The translations under genes and the position numbers were made by a program. Below, in pieces: positions 6,694 through 9,650 of a stretch of 9,650 nt of DNA. Numbering within the stretch: position 1 is the stretch's first letter; each line of letters starts with the position of its first letter. Origin of the DNA: Methanocorpusculum sp. (GTDB taxonomy: Archaea > Halobacteriota > Methanomicrobia > Methanomicrobiales > Methanocorpusculaceae); NCBI GenBank assembly GCA_029986975.1, contig DALTWR010000016.1, positions 1 through 9,650 on the forward strand, written 5' to 3'. Below the pieces are notes generated by a model that did not search any database, was not told the origin of the DNA, and saw nothing but the letters and a program-made list of their open reading frames with translations.

Positions 6694-6732
6694 GGAGATG
6701 CGGGTTTGCCGTATCTCTCTTCTTTATTTTTT
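6694..6732 (+). terminator. Hairpin plus T-tract terminator of mch
   Basis: GAGATGCGG (6695-6703) pairs with CCGTATCTC (6709-6717) across a 5-nt GTTTG loop, 9 bp with one G-U pair. A T-rich run follows (TCTTCTTTATTTTTT, ending at 6732). It begins 14 nt after the mch stop, a textbook position. Confidence 0.85.
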
Positions 6733-6933
6733 GGGCTCTTCGACGTTTTGTGTGAGGTTTGTCTGGATTTTACTTGATTGTCAGGTGTATTGGTCAAAGT
6801 ATATTTGTTTCCCCGGAGATGGATGACGCAGGTGATGTCCACTTCCCTGTATCATCCATGACATCTGTGTCTGATGATGTGAAAATCCGCTGATATGATG
6901 AAATAACTATCAATCACATAAATTGACGATGAG
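6733..6933. other. Gene-free gap between mch and the convergent feo operon
   Basis: No convincing protein gene on either strand. It holds a TATA-like AGTATATTT (6799-6807), a hairpin of ATGGATGA (6819-6826) with TCATCCAT (6852-6859) plus an inner CAGG/CCTG pair, and box C/D-like motifs: TGATGA (6872-6877), 12 nt, CTGA (6890-6893), then ATGATGA (6895-6901). A small RNA is possible but unproven. The hairpin may equally stop transcription coming from the feo side. A 24-codon ATG frame at 6819-6893 lacks support. Confidence 0.4.
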
Positions 6934-7105
6934 CTATTTTTTCCTGAAACTGCAGTGTTCCATGCAGCAGCCGCAGGTATTTTTATTTTTGCCGCAGCTG
7001 CATCCCTTCCCCTTTCAGGGAACGAATGACAACAACCGCAAATACCGCACAGATTATCACTGCAGCAACGACAAATACCGTAAAACTTACTGCGTCAGAA
7101 ACCAA
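6934..7105 (-). pseudogene. FeoB-associated Cys-rich membrane protein, frameshifted
   Basis: Members of this family are small proteins encoded after feoB, with one membrane helix and a basic, Cys-rich tail, thought to assist Fe2+ uptake. Here TTG 7105 follows a GGAGG (7114-7118) by 8 nt and overlaps the feoB end by 11 bases. That frame encodes a single helix (VSFTVFVVAAVIICAVFAVV), then IRSLKGEG and a stop at 6983. In the neighbouring frame the DNA continues with GCSCGKNKNTCGCCMEHCS and stops at TAG 6934. Removing one G from the GGGG run (plus-strand CCCC, 7009-7012) joins the two into a smooth 56-residue protein, SLKGKGCSCG and so on. This may be an inactivating mutation, a homopolymer sequence error, or a recoding site. 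The family assignment rests on layout and Cys pattern. Confidence 0.72.
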
Positions 7106-9179
7106 GAATCATTCCTCCCTGATATACAATAAACGAAATCAGCCATGCAACTACAGCATACATTACGGCAACGCCGAACATAAACAGCCATGAACCGGAT
7201 TCTCTTCTGATAGTAAGAAGAGTAGCAAGACACGGGATGTAGAGCAGGATGAAAATCATAAATGAGAATGCTGAAATGGGCGTGAAGATAGACGGAAGCA
7301 CCGCGCTTAATCCGGCATCACCTGCACCGTAGATAGAACCAAGGGAACCTACCACCACTTCTTTGGAAACAAGTCCCATGATAATGGCGACAGACACTTC
7401 CGGAATGCCGAATCCAAGCGGTTCAAAGAATGGAGATATCGCAGTTCCTATCGAGCCGAGAACAGAATCCATCGAAGCATACTCAACGCCGAACGGAAGA
7501 GACCCTAACAGCCAGACTACAAGAACTGCCGGGAAGATGATGCTTCCTGCGTGAACAAGGAACTCTTTTGTACTGTCCCACATACACAGGAGAGTATCAC
7601 GAACTCTTGGGGCATGGTATGCCGGAATCTCGATGATAAATGCGGAGTCATCTGCTTTGAAGGCAGTCTTTTGAAGAAGAAGACCAGCCAGAAGGGCTAT
7701 TACAACACCTATGATATAGATTAAGAAAAGCATCAGCCCCTGATTTGCGGTAAAAAATACCCCGATAAAAAGCGTATAGACAGGAAGCCGGGCGCTGCAG
7801 GACATAAACGGCGTCAAAAGCATCGTAAGTTTTTTTGCGCGCTGATTTTCCAGCGTACGTGTTGCCATGACTGCCGGAACACTGCAGCCAAATCCCAAAA
7901 TCATCGGAATAAATGATTTGCCGTGCAGACCTATTTTTCTCATGACTGCATCCATTATCACTGCAACACGGGAAAGGTATCCCGAATTTTCCAGAACTGC
8001 TAACAGCAGGAACATCAGAATAATATTCGGAAGGAAAGAAACAACTGTACCAACCCCTCCAATTACGCCATTTACTACGAGCGAATTAACCCACTCCGGA
8101 GCTCCTGCGAGCGGAACAGATACCAGACCCCCCAGCCAGCTGAAAAATGAAGCAAGCGCCTGCTGAATCGGACTTCCTAAGAGGAACACAATCTGGAACA
8201 TGACAAACATAACAGCAAGGAAGATAGGAATAGCCAAAACCCTGTTCATGACAACTTTGTCAATCATCTGCGTTATGCGCTCGCGAATGTCGCCTTTTAC
8301 CGTTACTGCTTTTTCCAGAACATGAGTAATGTAGCGGTACTTCTGTGAGGAGATGATTTCAGTTAGTGAAAGTCCCCCATACTCTTTTTCCAGATGACGT
8401 CTGGTTACAAATGTATGTGTGTCTTCATCAAGCGTCTGGTGAATCAGTGTTTGAATGGCATCCCAGCGCGTCATTCCTTCCGAGCAGAGATCTGCTATGT
8501 GGAACTCTAACGCTTCATCATAGTAATGAATATTTTTTGCATGACTGTGCGTCAGTTTATGAGTGTGCGGCTCTGCATCTGATGTGCTGTGCAGATGGGT
8601 TTCTTCATTGTCTTCGATGTGTTCATGGTTATCTTCATGAATGTGTGTATGTTCATAAACCGGAATCAGTTCGCCTGTATGCTCATGAGCATGAATGATT
8701 TCATCAAGAAGAGCATCGCGCCCTTCTTTTGTGACGGCTTCAATTTTGACAACCGGAACCCCGAGCATCTCCCGAAGTTTTTTCTCGTCAACGAAGATTC
8801 CGTCTTTCTTTGCGAACCGGTTCATATTGAGGGCAACAATGACCGGAATGCCGATTTCAGTCAGTTGAAGAGTTACGAACAGATTTTTTTCCAGATGGGA
8901 TGCATCAACAATATTTACAACCACATCCGGCTTGTCGTGCAGAAGATATTCTGCTGCGAACTCTTCTTCCTGCGTTCGTGAAGATAAACTATAGACTCCG
9001 GGAAGGTCGATTACACTGAAGAGATACTCTTTATGAGTAAACTTTCCTTCATCACGGTCAGCGGAACCTACCTTTCCTGACCAGTTTCCGGTGTGATGAC
9101 GCAGACCGGTAAGTCCGTTGAAGAGTGTCGTTTTTCCGCAGTTCGGATTTCCAACGAGGGCAACTGTTATTTTATTCAT
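7095..9179 (-). CDS. feoB: Ferrous iron transporter FeoB, with His-rich insertion
   Basis: A membrane Fe2+ uptake protein with a cytosolic G domain. Residues 1-160 are G-like: P-loop GNPNCGKTT (10-18) and DLPG (58-61) are intact, but the switch I Thr is absent (GNWSGKVGS, 31-39), the NxxD motif reads NMNR (118-121), and the usual SA motif reads EAVTKEG (147-153). A His-rich insertion follows (163-218, 15 His). Helices from about 310 carry the paired gate motifs: GFGCSVPAVMATRTLENQRA (429-448), TPFMSCSARLPVY (456-468) and MGLVSKEVVVGSLGSIYG (601-618). The 694-residue length is normal. The start overlaps the feoA stop (ATGA), preceded by GAGGAG. Membrane architecture leaves little doubt of the family; iron rather than another divalent metal is inferred. 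Confidence 0.93.
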   Translation of the reverse strand: MNKITVALVGNPNCGKTTLFNGLTGLRHHTGNWSGKVGSADRDEGKFTHKEYLFSVIDLPGVYSLSSRTQEEEFAAEYLLHDKPDVVVNIVDASHLEKNLFVTLQLTEIGIPVIVALNMNRFAKKDGIFVDEKKLREMLGVPVVKIEAVTKEGRDALLDEIIHAHEHTGELIPVYEHTHIHEDNHEHIEDNEETHLHSTSDAEPHTHKLTHSHAKNIHYYDEALEFHIADLCSEGMTRWDAIQTLIHQTLDEDTHTFVTRRHLEKEYGGLSLTEIISSQKYRYITHVLEKAVTVKGDIRERITQMIDKVVMNRVLAIPIFLAVMFVMFQIVFLLGSPIQQALASFFSWLGGLVSVPLAGAPEWVNSLVVNGVIGGVGTVVSFLPNIILMFLLLAVLENSGYLSRVAVIMDAVMRKIGLHGKSFIPMILGFGCSVPAVMATRTLENQRAKKLTMLLTPFMSCSARLPVYTLFIGVFFTANQGLMLFLIYIIGVVIALLAGLLLQKTAFKADDSAFIIEIPAYHAPRVRDTLLCMWDSTKEFLVHAGSIIFPAVLVVWLLGSLPFGVEYASMDSVLGSIGTAISPFFEPLGFGIPEVSVAIIMGLVSKEVVVGSLGSIYGAGDAGLSAVLPSIFTPISAFSFMIFILLYIPCLATLLTIRRESGSWLFMFGVAVMYAVVAWLISFIVYQGGMILGF

Positions 9180-9436
9180 ATTCTCCTCACAAGGACATTT
9201 TTTGCATCTTCTTTTCTCAGGGATAGTTTTCCGCCGTGAATCGTAAATATAAGCGGGTTTCCGAAAGGTGCTTTCCCGCTGGCGGTGATTATTGAACCAT
9301 TGACAAATCCAAGTTCAAAAAGTCTGTTGGATATCTCTTTCCCTTTCTCTGAAAATCCGATGATGGATGCTGACGCACCTTTTTCAAGGGATGATAAGGG
9401 GATGGCTGTATCTGTATTCTGCATTGCTATTCTCAT
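9176..9436 (-). CDS. feoA: FeoA, SH3-like partner of FeoB
   Basis: A small cytosolic SH3-like protein that assists or regulates FeoB. Family features in 86 residues: LSSLEKGASASIIGF (14-28), the helix ISNRLFELGFVNGS (35-48) that precedes the core strand, PFGNPLIFTIHGGKLSLR (57-74) and the closing DAKNVLV. The stop overlaps the feoB ATG by 4 nt (ATGA), so translation is probably coupled. Two starts are possible: ATG 9436, or ATG 9424, which gives 82 residues. Neither has a clear Shine-Dalgarno. The TATA-like element at 9451-9457 would place transcription start near 9429, which slightly favours the shorter form if the mRNA is leaderless. Residues before LSSL are not conserved in the family. Confidence 0.92.
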   Translation of the reverse strand: MRIAMQNTDTAIPLSSLEKGASASIIGFSEKGKEISNRLFELGFVNGSIITASGKAPFGNPLIFTIHGGKLSLRKEDAKNVLVRRI

Positions 9437-9450
9437 ATTTTCTTTGGTTC

Positions 9451-9457
9451 GTAAATA
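9451..9457 (-). promoter_or_regulatory. Candidate TATA box for the feo operon
   Basis: Minus-strand TATTTAC, preceded by the GC-rich GAGCGG, is the best box A-like element before feoA. It is weak and lies 19 nt (centre) from ATG 9436 or 31 nt from ATG 9424. The nearest CCGAAA box begins 7 bp upstream of it. Confidence 0.35.
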
Positions 9458-9463
9458 CCCGCT

Positions 9464-9529
9464 CCGAAATTGTTTTTGAATGAAGTGTGTTTTCCGAAAT
9501 AATTTCGGGAATCTGAAACCATTCCGAAA
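9464..9529. promoter_or_regulatory. Operator-like array upstream of feoA: three CCGAAA boxes at 30-bp spacing
   Basis: CCGAAA occurs at 9464, 9494 and 9524, exactly 30 bp apart and all in the same orientation. The middle copy is half of a perfect 15-bp palindrome, CCGAAATAATTTCGG (9494-9508). The outer copies look like half sites with A/T-rich partners. Position next to the candidate promoter suggests an iron-responsive repressor or activator, perhaps of the DtxR/Fur type, but the motif does not match a consensus that I know. Confidence 0.55.
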
Positions 9530-9544
9530 AAAAGCGCAACGTGT

Positions 9545-9560
9545 AAGGAAAAGGAAAAAT
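9545..9560 (-). terminator. Possible T-tract terminator of the upstream minus-strand gene
   Basis: On the minus strand the stretch reads TATTTTTCCTTTTCCT, just after the TAA at 9574-9576. Archaeal polymerases can stop at such T-rich tracts without a hairpin. It would separate the edge gene from feoA. Confidence 0.35.
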
Positions 9561-9573
9561 AGCTGGAAGAGGA

Positions 9574-9650
9574 TTAGTATTTATCTACGACTTTCAGAAA
9601 CTCTTCCTGCTTTGATACCTTATGGAAGAGTTTAAAGAGCAGTTTTTCTT
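9574..9650 (-). CDS. Possible C-terminal end of a gene running in from the right edge
   Basis: One minus-strand frame is open from the window edge to TAA 9574-9576 and gives EKLLFKLFHKVSKQEEFLKV then VDKY. Its amphipathic, Lys/Glu-rich helix-like composition looks protein-coding. The other minus-strand frames stop earlier (TAA near 9633, TGA near 9594). A T-rich tract follows the stop. With only 24 residues the family cannot be named, and the assignment as coding is tentative; a short plus-strand frame from ATG 9622 is the alternative. Confidence 0.4.
   Translation of the reverse strand, partial: EKLLFKLFHKVSKQEEFLKVVDKY

Noticed and set aside
6309..6842. Minus-strand 177-codon frame over the end of mch and its terminator
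   Set aside because: It runs antisense to mch and through its terminator hairpin; no recognisable motif or start site.
6819..6893. 24-codon plus-strand frame starting MDDAGDVHF
   Set aside because: The ATG is in a hairpin arm, the GGAG immediately before it is too close to act as a ribosome-binding site, and the TATA-like element is too near for a normal start.
6961..7003. GCAGC/GCCGCAG near-repeats on the plus strand
   Set aside because: They arise from repeated Cys and Gly codons (TGC, GGC) of the Cys-rich tail on the minus strand rather than from a separate repeat element.
6923..7132. Plus-strand 69-codon frame opposite the end of feoB
   Set aside because: It covers the antisense of the FeoB-associated Cys-rich gene; composition (many Gln, Phe, Asn from the reverse of Cys/Gly/Lys codons) looks like a shadow and there is no start signal.
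8366..8698. Plus-strand 110-codon frame rich in Cys, His and Met opposite the FeoB His-rich region
   Set aside because: It is explained as the antisense of repeated His codons in feoB; no ribosome-binding site or promoter, and feoB itself is unambiguous.
1..9650. Mobile elements, CRISPR array or defence/toxin-antitoxin genes
   Set aside because: No transposase or integrase motifs, no regularly spaced long direct repeats, and no unassigned gene pair of that layout; apart from the small gaps described the window is filled by housekeeping and metal-transport genes.

Overview
The window looks like a chromosomal segment of a methanogenic archaeon. It carries mch (methenyl-tetrahydromethanopterin cyclohydrolase, a core methanogenesis enzyme), an Orc1/Cdc6 replication initiator, archaeal-type TATA boxes about 24 nt upstream of start codons, and a tRNA gene with no encoded CCA. 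Moderate GC and the gene types suggest Methanomicrobiales, perhaps a Methanocorpusculum relative, but that placement is inference.

Plus strand, left to right: the C-terminal end of an unrecognised gene (1-261); a PEBP/YbhB-like gene with a leaderless-type promoter (316-774); a strong hairpin (793-824) directly followed by tRNA-Gly(CCC) (827-897); a TsaC/Sua5-type threonylcarbamoyl-AMP synthase whose ATG lies 4 nt after the tRNA (902-1507); a Cu(I) P1B-ATPase overlapping it by one base (1507-3939). A second leaderless-type promoter drives a zinc-ribbon protein of unknown function (3992-4522) that is followed after one base by an Orc1/Cdc6 gene (4524-5675). mch comes next (5736-6680) and ends at a clear hairpin plus T-tract terminator.

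Minus strand, right to left: the possible tail of another gene (9574-9650), an upstream region with three CCGAAA boxes exactly 30 bp apart, feoA (9176-9436), feoB (7095-9179), and a small FeoB-associated Cys-rich membrane protein (6934-7105) not listed as an intact ORF because its membrane segment and Cys-rich tail are in different frames. This ferrous-iron uptake operon converges on mch across a roughly 200-bp gap holding a hairpin and box C/D-like motifs but no convincing gene.

The most notable points are: the frameshifted third feo gene; FeoB itself, with a 15-histidine insertion after the G domain and non-canonical G2, G4 and G5 motifs; the operator-like 30-bp array before feoA; and the tRNA-tsaC junction, where tRNA 3' processing would itself create a nearly leaderless mRNA. 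I see no mobile element, CRISPR array, rRNA or obvious replication-origin repeats.
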